From contig JAURNJ010000325.1 in assembly GCA_030830245.1 (NCBI GenBank), positions 1-7,024 on the forward strand: a DNA stretch of 7,024 bases, written 5' to 3'. The notes below the pieces were generated by a model. That model saw only the letters and a list, made by a program, of their open reading frames with translations, was not told the origin of the DNA and searched no databases. The position numbers and the translations under genes were made by a program. This DNA is from Novosphingobium sp. GTDB lineage: Bacteria > Pseudomonadota > Alphaproteobacteria > Sphingomonadales > Sphingomonadaceae. Shown in pieces: positions 1 to 5,926 of the stretch. How positions within the stretch are numbered: position 1 is the first letter of the stretch; each line of letters starts with the position of its first letter.

Positions 1-585
1 CGGCTTGTCGTTCAGCACCGAGTTCATGATCATCGTGGGATAGCAGTTTCCGGGCGCGAAAACGGTGTTGAGCCGGGCAATCGTCACCTTCATGCCGAAG
101 GCGCGGGCGCACATGCGGGCGACCGCTTCGAGGCCTGCTTTGGAATAGGGACTGGTCGCATTGTAGGCGTAGGAGGCATTGCCGATGCAGTCGCTCTCGG
201 TGAACAGGTGCTCGGGATCGGCGCTGGGCGAATAAATGATCATGCTTGAGGCAACCAGGGTCGCCTTCGCCTTGCGGGTATGCTGCATCAGCAGCCCCGG
301 CCCCTCGACGTTGGTGCGGATCGCTTCCTGGAGCTGGTCGAGCGGGCCGCGCATCCAGTTGAGGTGCAACACATAGGTGAAATCATCGGGCACCTGTGAA
401 AAATCGCCCGAGCCGATGTCTGCCGCGCAGGTCCTGATCCCCGCCGCCTCGATCGCCACGCGCTTGGCTTCATCGTTGAAGCGGGCAAGGCCCCACACCT
501 CGTTGTCCTTCGCCAGGGCTCTCGCCACCGGGCCGCCGACCGTTCCAGTTACGCCGGTCACGAGAATCTTCTCGCCCGCAATCAT
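1..585 (-). CDS. NAD(P)-dependent epimerase/dehydratase family protein (extended SDR), C-terminus beyond window
   Basis: The minus-strand frame is open from ATG 585-583 to the left edge, giving 195 residues of a protein that probably has about 300. The start is supported by a strong Shine-Dalgarno, GAGGAGAGGG (597-588 on the minus strand). Seen directly: a Rossmann nucleotide-binding loop TGVTGTVG at residues 10-17, an Arg (R35) after the second strand that hints at NADP(H), and Ser113-Ser114 in the segment ASSM where extended SDRs carry the catalytic Ser. The expected Tyr-x-x-x-Lys is atypical: Lys149 is preceded by S145-P146-Y147-S148, so Tyr sits at -2 instead of -4. Family members oxidise, reduce, epimerise or dehydrate hydroxyl/keto substrates in the cytoplasm; the substrate here is unknown. 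The gene is divergent from the amidohydrolase gene and may share its control region. The family call is firm; the activity is uncertain because of the displaced Tyr. Confidence 0.88.
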   Translation of the reverse strand, partial: MIAGEKILVTGVTGTVGGPVARALAKDNEVWGLARFNDEAKRVAIEAAGIRTCAADIGSGDFSQVPDDFTYVLHLNWMRGPLDQLQEAIRTNVEGPGLLMQHTRKAKATLVASSMIIYSPSADPEHLFTESDCIGNASYAYNATSPYSKAGLEAVARMCARAFGMKVTIARLNTVFAPGNCYPTMIMNSVLNDKP

Positions 586-732
586 CGCCCTCTCCTCGGT
601 ATCCTCTTCGAGCAGGAGGCCTGCGTTACCGGCTTGTGTCAAGCTAGGCGGCTACGACCATCTAACATTTGGCGACGTGGGGGATCGGGTTTATGCGTGC
701 TGGTAAGAAAAGATTTCAGCGGGAGAGATGCA
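586..732. promoter_or_regulatory. Divergent intergenic control region between epimerase and amidohydrolase genes
   Basis: These 147 bp separate two divergent start codons, so promoters for both genes should lie here. On the minus strand a perfect TTGACA (642-637) could be a -35 box, but no good -10 hexamer follows at 16-18 bp. On the plus strand TTGGCG (669-674) and TATGCG (692-697) are 17 bp apart, a weak sigma-70-like pair. A short perfect palindrome, GCTTG-TGT-CAAGC, lies at 632-644 and overlaps the TTGACA. The role as control region follows from geometry; the individual elements are only suggestions. Confidence 0.45.
721..727 (+). promoter_or_regulatory. Ribosome binding site deciding the amidohydrolase start
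   Basis: GGGAGAG lies about 5-7 bases before ATG 733 and fixes this start over the longer in-frame ATG at 634. The 33 extra residues from 634 would be Arg/Gly-rich, unlike the family, and would occupy the intergenic region. An out-of-frame ATG at 728 (ATG CAA TGA) also lies here but is too close to the GGGAGAG to be a likely start. Confidence 0.7.
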
Positions 733-2022
733 ATGACCGACGAAACCGCCAGCGGCGTCAAGGCGAGCGTCAACGACGCCTTCAATTACTGGATCGCCGA
801 AGGCTGGTCGCCCGGCGGCTTCGTTCGCGAGGTCGATTACGCATCGAACACGCGAGGCCTCGATCCGATCTTTGCCGGGATAAAGATCGTCGATTGCGAC
901 ACCCATTTCACCGAACCGCCAGACCTGTTTTCCGCCAACGCTCCTGTCGGCCTCAAGGACAAGCTGCCGCGTGTCGAACGCATCGACGGCTGCGACTACT
1001 GGATGGTGGGAGATCGCAACTTCGGGTCGCTGGGCGGCAATGTCATCGCCAAAGACCGCAACAAGCTGCTCGGCCGCCTCGCCTACCGGACCTATGACGA
1101 AATCGACCCCGGCGCCTACGAAGTCGCTCCGCGCCTGCAAGCCATGGACGACATGGGCATCTGGGCGCAGATCTGCTTCCAAAACGGCGGAGTGACGCAG
1201 GGCGGTTCGCTGGTTTCGCTGAACGATCCCGAACTGTCGGCCACCATCATCCGCATGTACAACGACGCCTGCATCGATCGCATGCAGGTTTCGGGAGACC
1301 GCGTGAACTGCATGGCGTCGCTGCCCTACTGGGACCAGAAATTCATGATCTCTGAGCTGCGCCGGGTCATCGACGGCGGCATTCGCGGCGTTGTCATGCC
1401 CGACCGGCCCGAGCGGCTTGGCGAGCCCTATCTCGGCACCGATGGCAAGGTGAACCCGTTCTGGGCAGAAGCATTCGAGATGTGCGAGGCCTCCGGCGTG
1501 CCGCTGGTCTATCACCTCAACAGCGCGCTCGATGCCAATTCGGCGATCTGGGACAACCTTGGCTTTGACCAGAAGCTGCCGATCCATGCCCTGCTGCACC
1601 ACGCGGGCTGCGCCGCTACGCTTTCAAACTTCATCGTCTCGGGCCTGCTCGACACCTACGAGGACCTCAAGATCGGCCTGATCGAAAGCGGCATGGGCTG
1701 GGTGCCGTTCTGGCTCGAAGGCATGGACCACCAGCTTTACGAGTTCCGCACGCGCGTGAACCGGGGCCTGAAGAAAACCGCCAAGGAATACTTCGCCAAG
1801 AATTTCTGGGTGAGTTTCTGGTTCGAGGATAATGCGCCCAAGCACTTGCTCGATGTCATCGGCGTCGACCGGGTGATGTTCGAGACCGACTACCCGCACC
1901 CGACCTCGCTCTATCCCGGCGTGCAGGACAAGCTGGTCGAGGTGCTGGGCCACCACGATCGCCACACGCAGGAACGCGTGCTCGAAAAGAACGCGGCGGA
2001 GCTGTTCAACCTCTCGCTGTGA
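733..2022 (+). CDS. Amidohydrolase family (amidohydrolase-2, ACMSD-like TIM-barrel) metal-dependent hydrolase or decarboxylase
   Basis: The gene encodes 429 residues, normal for the longer members of this family. Seen directly: the first-strand metal motif D54-C-D56-T-H58-F-T-E61-P, a barrel-strand His in LVYH261LN, a His pair H289-H290 in ALLHHAGC, the segment IESGMGW, and the closing FETD386YPHP with the expected metal-binding Asp. These match the amidohydrolase-2 group, which binds a divalent metal and contains hydrolases as well as non-oxidative decarboxylases of the ACMSD and gamma-resorcylate decarboxylase type. No signal peptide is visible, so a cytoplasmic enzyme is expected. It probably acts on a carboxylated or ring-cleaved intermediate of a degradation pathway; that role is inferred from context. 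Its TGA stop lies 9 bp from the stop of the convergent sulfatase gene. The family is sure; hydrolase versus decarboxylase cannot be decided here. Confidence 0.92.
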   Translation: MTDETASGVKASVNDAFNYWIAEGWSPGGFVREVDYASNTRGLDPIFAGIKIVDCDTHFTEPPDLFSANAPVGLKDKLPRVERIDGCDYWMVGDRNFGSLGGNVIAKDRNKLLGRLAYRTYDEIDPGAYEVAPRLQAMDDMGIWAQICFQNGGVTQGGSLVSLNDPELSATIIRMYNDACIDRMQVSGDRVNCMASLPYWDQKFMISELRRVIDGGIRGVVMPDRPERLGEPYLGTDGKVNPFWAEAFEMCEASGVPLVYHLNSALDANSAIWDNLGFDQKLPIHALLHHAGCAATLSNFIVSGLLDTYEDLKIGLIESGMGWVPFWLEGMDHQLYEFRTRVNRGLKKTAKEYFAKNFWVSFWFEDNAPKHLLDVIGVDRVMFETDYPHPTSLYPGVQDKLVEVLGHHDRHTQERVLEKNAAELFNLSL

Positions 2023-2031
2023 GGTCGGCCT

Positions 2032-3708
2032 TCAATTGCCTGCATTGATCGGCACGACGACCCCGTTGTCGTAGGCGTATTCGAGCCATTGCAGGCGCAG
2101 TTCGGCAAGAATGTCGGGATGCTCGGCCGCCAGATCGCGGGTCTCGCCGGGGTCCGCCACGACATCGAACAGCTCCCAGCGGGTCGGGCCGGTCGGGGCC
2201 GGGATATAGACCGCCTTCCACTGGTCCCTGCGCGACCAGCGGCGTCCGAACATCTCTCCGTTGTCGATGACGTTTTCGTGGATCACCGCCCCGGGATCGC
2301 GGAGCAGCGGAGCAAGGCTGGTTCCGGTCGGAACGAACACCGGATCGTTGCCACGGGTGAATTGCGGCTTGGGCAGGCGCGCCAGTTCGATAATCGTGGG
2401 AACCATGTCGCGCACGGAAACGTAGGAAGCGGAAATCCCGCTCTGCTTCACCGGCGTTCCGGCGATGAAGGCAACCGGACGGGTGCCGCCCTCGCTGGGG
2501 AAAGACTTGTAAAGGCGCGATGGCGCGGACGCTGCCTCCGCCCAGTTGGTGTCGTACCAGAAATAGCTCTTCTCGGTTCCCAGCGAGGCAAGGCTGTTGT
2601 CGCCGCTCGCAAGCAATCCCTTGCCGACATCGGGAAACACCACCGATTTTTCGAGCTGGTGCCCTTCCGCGCCATTGTCCGACATGAAGAAGATCAGGGT
2701 ATTTTCAGACAGCCCGCGCTCCTTCAGGCTCGCCATCAGGCGGCCGATGTTCTGGTCAAGCCGGTCGACCATCCCCGCGTAGACCTCCATCTGGCGGGCG
2801 AGCCTTTTTCGCTCGGCGGCGGGCTGATCCTTCCAGCGCACCGGCGTGCTCGGTTCGGGGGCCGTGGCATCGGGCTTCAGCAGGCCAAGCTGCTTCTGCC
2901 GCGCCACACGCCGGGATCGGAGCTCGTCGTAGCCCATGTCGTACTTGCCGGCGTAGCGGGCAATGTCCTGCGCCGGGGCATGCAAGGGATAGTGCGGCGC
3001 GGTGAAGGCCAGATAGGCGAAGAAGGGCCGCTTGTCCGTCTTGCGGTCAGGCAGGAAACCAATGAGCTGGTCGGTGAAATAGTCGGACGAATAGAACGGC
3101 GGCGGGGTGACCGGCTTCCCATTCAGCGTGTACTGGGCATAGGCGGTCTGCGCGCCCGGCGCCGAAGGCGGATTGAAATGGTTGTGTCCGCCGCCAAGCA
3201 GGGTGAAGGACTTCGCAAAGCCGCGGCTTGCCGGATTGGCCGCCGGAACGTGCCCTAGGTGCCATTTGCCCGACATGAAGGTGTCGTAGCCCGCCTCCGA
3301 AAGCCGCTCGGCGATCGTCACCACCCGCGCATTGAGATGGCCTTCGTAGCCCGGCTGGCCCTTCTGGTTGGGATTGCGGTCGAGGAATTCGCCGAAGGTG
3401 GCGAGGCCGGTGCGGTGATGATCGACCCCGGTAAGCAGTTCCGCGCGCGACATGGAGCAGACTGGAGCGGTGTGCAGGTTGGTCAGCCTCACCCCCTGCA
3501 TCGCGAGCGCATCGAGATTGGGCGTGCGGATTTCACCGCCAAACGCGCCGAGATCGGAAAAGCCGAGATCGTCGGCGACAATCACGATGATGTTCGGGCG
3601 GCTATCCGCGCCCTGTCCGGCAGTCTGGGCCGAAACAGGAGCGGCCAGCGCCACCGGGGCAAGAGCGAATACCAGCGCAGTGGTCAGCTTGAGGCGATTT
3701 CTTTGCAC
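2032..3708 (-). CDS. Exported type I arylsulfatase (alkaline-phosphatase superfamily) with non-canonical formylglycine site
   Basis: From GTG 3708 (GGAG eight bases upstream) the product has 558 residues. Residues 1-27 form a Sec-type signal peptide: basic RNRLK, a hydrophobic Leu/Ala stretch, then VSA before Q28, so a periplasmic or secreted enzyme is expected. The sulfatase core is complete: D46-D47 in VADDLG, C84 in CSMSRAELLTG with R88, K148 and H150 in SGKWHLGH, H239 in APHYPLHAP, D344-N345 in MSDNGAEG, and K401 in SRLYKSFPSEGG. These match the Ca-binding and catalytic residues of Pseudomonas arylsulfatase in order and roughly in spacing. C84 would be converted to formylglycine, and the enzyme would cleave an organic sulfate ester to alcohol plus sulfate. 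The oddity is Met86 where the consensus C-x-P-x-R has Pro. The frame stays open upstream to 3882, but that part overlaps the SDR gene and is not sulfatase-like. It follows the SDR gene by 14 bp, so co-transcription is likely. Confidence 0.93.
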   Translation of the reverse strand: MQRNRLKLTTALVFALAPVALAAPVSAQTAGQGADSRPNIIVIVADDLGFSDLGAFGGEIRTPNLDALAMQGVRLTNLHTAPVCSMSRAELLTGVDHHRTGLATFGEFLDRNPNQKGQPGYEGHLNARVVTIAERLSEAGYDTFMSGKWHLGHVPAANPASRGFAKSFTLLGGGHNHFNPPSAPGAQTAYAQYTLNGKPVTPPPFYSSDYFTDQLIGFLPDRKTDKRPFFAYLAFTAPHYPLHAPAQDIARYAGKYDMGYDELRSRRVARQKQLGLLKPDATAPEPSTPVRWKDQPAAERKRLARQMEVYAGMVDRLDQNIGRLMASLKERGLSENTLIFFMSDNGAEGHQLEKSVVFPDVGKGLLASGDNSLASLGTEKSYFWYDTNWAEAASAPSRLYKSFPSEGGTRPVAFIAGTPVKQSGISASYVSVRDMVPTIIELARLPKPQFTRGNDPVFVPTGTSLAPLLRDPGAVIHENVIDNGEMFGRRWSRRDQWKAVYIPAPTGPTRWELFDVVADPGETRDLAAEHPDILAELRLQWLEYAYDNGVVVPINAGN

Positions 3709-3720
3709 GTGTCCTGCTCC
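3709..3720 (-). promoter_or_regulatory. Ribosome binding site and GTG start context of the sulfatase
   Basis: On the minus strand GGAGCAGGACAC precedes GTG 3708-3706. Both GGAG (8-base spacing) and AGGA (3-base spacing) could pair with 16S rRNA. No in-frame ATG lies between the upstream SDR stop (3725-3723) and the signal peptide, which makes GTG the sensible start. The short gap to the SDR stop suggests translational coupling. Confidence 0.6.
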
Positions 3721-3722
3721 CC

Positions 3723-4607
3723 CTACATCAGTTGCGCCTTGCCGTCCTTCGCGCCCGGTGCAGCTTCGAAGCTGCGGCGAACGGCGTCGCTGGTCAAGGT
3801 GACGCGTTCGGCCAGCGTGAGAGCCGCCAGCCGACGCGCGTTCTCCTCGTCGCGCGGATTGGCATAGACCATCGGCAGCCATTCCTTGTCGAGTTGGGCA
3901 AACAGCCCCTGCGCCGCATCCTGCGGATCCTGCGGCACCTGCGTGCCTTCAGGCAAGTCTGCGGGAGTGCGGCTCTCGGCAAAAGGAGTCTGCCGAACCT
4001 TCTGGTTGTGCTGGAAATTGGGCGTGTAGGTCGATCCGATCATGAATGAGGTGACATCGACACCCTTGGGTCGCAGCTCGTACCACAGGGTTTGCGCCAG
4101 CAGGTTTTCGTAAGCCTTGGAGGCCGAATAGCTGGACCAGGCATAAAGGCCCTGTGCCGCTGCCAGCGACGACGAGATGACGATGCCGCCACGCCCGCGC
4201 GCCGCCATCCTGCGCGCGAAATGGTGGACGAGCACTGTCGGCACGGTGCAGTTGACGTGGATGTTGGCGAGGTGGCGGTCCATGTCCTGCACGATGAACT
4301 CGCCGCCGTGTTCCAGCGCGGCGTTATAGATCAGGAAATCGACTTCGGTGCCTGCCAGCCCGGCAAGCAACAGGTCGAGGATCGCTGGATCGGAGAGGTC
4401 GGCAGCAATGGTTTTCGCTTCGACCCCAAAGTCGGCCCGGATACGCTTCGCAGCCAGATCGAGCTTGTCCTGCCCGCGCGCGGTGATCACCACGTTCATG
4501 CCGCGCCGCGCCAATTCACGTGCCAGCGCCTCGCCAAGCCCGACCGAACCGCCGATGACCATGGCCCATGGCCCGTATCGCGCGTTGTAGTCCGCCACTG
4601 CGCCCAT
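3723..4607 (-). CDS. Classical SDR family oxidoreductase
   Basis: The 294-residue product carries the short-chain dehydrogenase/reductase landmarks in order: a glycine-rich nucleotide loop IGGSVGLG (residues 18-25, with Ile in place of the usual Thr), Arg44 after the second strand favouring NADP(H), D70-L71 of the adenine pocket, YNAA (94-97) as the NNAG equivalent, N119, the catalytic Ser in VISSSL (143-148), and Y160-S-A-S-K164. It is therefore predicted to be an active cytoplasmic enzyme interconverting a hydroxyl and a keto group. The extended C-terminal tail (beyond about residue 250) resembles the SDR subgroup that includes 17-beta-hydroxysteroid-type reductases, but the substrate is not determined. 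ATG 4607 is preceded by GGGGAG with 8 bases between. It heads an apparent operon with the sulfatase and is divergent from the P450 pair, so it may act on the alcohol released by the sulfatase or made by a P450. Confidence 0.92.
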   Translation of the reverse strand: MGAVADYNARYGPWAMVIGGSVGLGEALARELARRGMNVVITARGQDKLDLAAKRIRADFGVEAKTIAADLSDPAILDLLLAGLAGTEVDFLIYNAALEHGGEFIVQDMDRHLANIHVNCTVPTVLVHHFARRMAARGRGGIVISSSLAAAQGLYAWSSYSASKAYENLLAQTLWYELRPKGVDVTSFMIGSTYTPNFQHNQKVRQTPFAESRTPADLPEGTQVPQDPQDAAQGLFAQLDKEWLPMVYANPRDEENARRLAALTLAERVTLTSDAVRRSFEAAPGAKDGKAQLM

Positions 4608-4709
4608 CCAGCAATCTCCCCGCGCAAAACCCCTGCTTGTCTTGATGCGCCGCCAGAGCCTATCATGCCCCGACCCTGCAAGTCAGCAGCGGCAATGGGA
4701 CTGGAAGCA
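4608..4709. promoter_or_regulatory. Divergent promoter region between SDR-sulfatase and P450 operons
   Basis: These 102 bp lie between the divergent starts of the SDR and the first P450 and must hold promoters for both. A sigma-70-like pair is visible on the plus strand (listed separately). I see no convincing pair on the minus strand. Two imperfect direct copies, CTGCTTGTC (4633-4641) and CTGCAAGTC (4676-4684), differ at two positions and lie 43 bp apart, on either side of the proposed -10 box. They could be regulator half-sites or chance. Confidence 0.5.
4637..4666 (+). promoter_or_regulatory. Candidate sigma-70-like promoter for the P450 operon
   Basis: TTGTCT (4637-4642, 4 of 6 to consensus) and TATCAT (4661-4666, 5 of 6) are separated by 18 bp. 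Transcription would start near 4672-4674. That excludes the in-frame ATG at 4665 as a start and leaves a short leader of under 40 bases before ATG 4710. It is a pattern match only. Confidence 0.4.
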
Positions 4710-5921
4710 ATGAGCGGATCGGAACCGGGCAAGTGCCCGGTGATCGTAACCAATAGCGACGAATTCTATCTCGATCCCGATTCGGCCATGCCACCGGGAC
4801 CGCGCCCTGAAGTGGCGCGCAGCGAATACGGCATCGAGTTCCTTAGCTATCCAGTGGTGCGGCAGGGCTTTCGCGACAAGCGCATGCAGCCGCGCGATGT
4901 CGCCTATTTCAGGTCGATCGGCGCGAGCGAGATCATCCTCGAATTCATCCGGGACGGAAATCTCAATTTCATGGCGCCGGACAAGCACGATCGCATTCGC
5001 CCGATCCTGGTCAAGGCCTTCACCACTTCGCGAGTCGATTCATTCCGGCCGGAAATGCGCCGGATTGCCAATGATCTGATCGACAGGTTCATCGACCAGG
5101 GGCGAGCCGATCTCGTCGCCGACTTCTGCCACGAATATCCGATCTCGGTGATCTCGCAATTCGTCGGCATGTCGGGCGAGGATGTGCCCGATGTTGCCTC
5201 AGCGACCATGCACCTGCGCATGCTTGGCCAGAAGCCGTTCGAACCTGGCATGCCCGTGCTCGAAAAGGCGCTGCGCTTTCTCTACGGGCATATTTCGCAA
5301 GTCCTGGCCGAGCGCCGCGCGGGGCCGCCGCAGGACGATTTTCTCGGCGCACTGATCGATCTGTGGGATGGCGAGGACCAGCTGACCGAAAGCGAGCTGA
5401 TCTGGTCGGTATCGTTCCTGTTGCTGGGCGGGCACGATACCACCCGCTACACGCTTGCGGGCTGCCTCATCTCCATTCTCGATGCGGGTATGTGGGAAGC
5501 GCTCGCCGCCGACCCCTCGCCCGCCCTCGACGTCCTTGCCGATTCGATGCGGCTCCACCCCGGCACCCCGCGCCAGATGCGGGTGGTGCATGAACCGCTG
5601 GAAGTAGCGGGCCACAGCCTGGCGCCCGGCGACGTCGTCTCGCTCAACATGCTGGCGGCGGGCCGCGACCCAGGGGTGTTCGACGAGCCCGGCAGCCTGC
5701 GCTGTCCGCGTGAAGGCACGGCCTACGACATCGGGTTCGGCTTCGGCAGATTCGCGTGCATCGGCCAGACCCTGGCACGCACCGAAATGGTTGAGGCGAT
5801 CGGCGTGTTGACCAGCCGCCTGACGCAAGTGGAACGCGAAAGCGAACCGGTGCTCAAGCCGACCGGAGTGGTTGCCGGTTTTGACCAGATTCCGGTCCGC
5901 TTCAAGGCGCGCGTGGGTTGA
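4710..5921 (+). CDS. Cytochrome P450 with divergent signature motifs
   Basis: From ATG 4710 the product has 403 residues, the usual size of a soluble bacterial P450; in-frame ATGs at 4695 and 4665 are alternatives. The start has GGAAG very close upstream and GGGA about 9 bases away, so it is not settled. Landmarks in order: helix C H93-x-x-x-R97 for heme propionates, the oxygen-activating I-helix motif GGHD243TT245, a D278-S-M-R281 segment at the ExxR position, AGRDP (usually ANRDP), and the heme loop FGFGRFAC350IG. The last three depart from consensus: Asp for Glu in ExxR, Gly for Asn, and Phe348 where His or Arg normally sits two residues before Cys. The acid-alcohol pair and the heme Cys are intact, so mono-oxygenation remains possible. 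No membrane anchor is seen; it should be cytoplasmic and need a ferredoxin partner, none of which is encoded here. It is 5 bp upstream of a second P450. I do not recognise the CYP family. Confidence 0.9.
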   Translation: MSGSEPGKCPVIVTNSDEFYLDPDSAMPPGPRPEVARSEYGIEFLSYPVVRQGFRDKRMQPRDVAYFRSIGASEIILEFIRDGNLNFMAPDKHDRIRPILVKAFTTSRVDSFRPEMRRIANDLIDRFIDQGRADLVADFCHEYPISVISQFVGMSGEDVPDVASATMHLRMLGQKPFEPGMPVLEKALRFLYGHISQVLAERRAGPPQDDFLGALIDLWDGEDQLTESELIWSVSFLLLGGHDTTRYTLAGCLISILDAGMWEALAADPSPALDVLADSMRLHPGTPRQMRVVHEPLEVAGHSLAPGDVVSLNMLAAGRDPGVFDEPGSLRCPREGTAYDIGFGFGRFACIGQTLARTEMVEAIGVLTSRLTQVERESEPVLKPTGVVAGFDQIPVRFKARVG

Positions 5922-5926
5922 CTGCG

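Noticed and set aside
728..736. Minimal upstream frame ATG-CAA-TGA overlapping the amidohydrolase start
   Set aside because: The ATG is immediately after the GGGAGAG, too close for initiation, and a two-codon frame this short arises easily by chance.
691..1602. Minus-strand open frame of 303 codons opposite the amidohydrolase
   Set aside because: It mirrors the codon structure of the real gene, shows no family motif, and covers the amidohydrolase metal-site codons.
2009..2025. Hairpin ACCTC/GAGGT at the convergent junction as a terminator
   Set aside because: A 5-bp stem, a 7-base loop and no T tract on either strand make intrinsic termination unlikely.
2089..3258. Long plus-strand open frame (389 codons) opposite the sulfatase gene
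   Set aside because: It is antisense to a sulfatase gene with all catalytic residues, its translation is Arg/Gly-rich without recognisable motifs, and such shadows are expected in GC-rich DNA.
3709..3882. 58-codon N-terminal extension of the sulfatase frame
   Set aside because: It overlaps the 3' end of the SDR gene and would bury the clear signal peptide; GTG 3708 with its ribosome site is better.
4642..4666. TTGATG (4642-4647) as the -35 box paired with TATCAT
   Set aside because: The spacing of 13 bp is too short; TTGTCT with 18 bp fits better.
4092..4709. In-frame 206-codon upstream extension of the first P450
   Set aside because: This part overlaps the divergent SDR gene on the other strand and has no P450-like sequence; a start near 4710 gives a normal P450 length.
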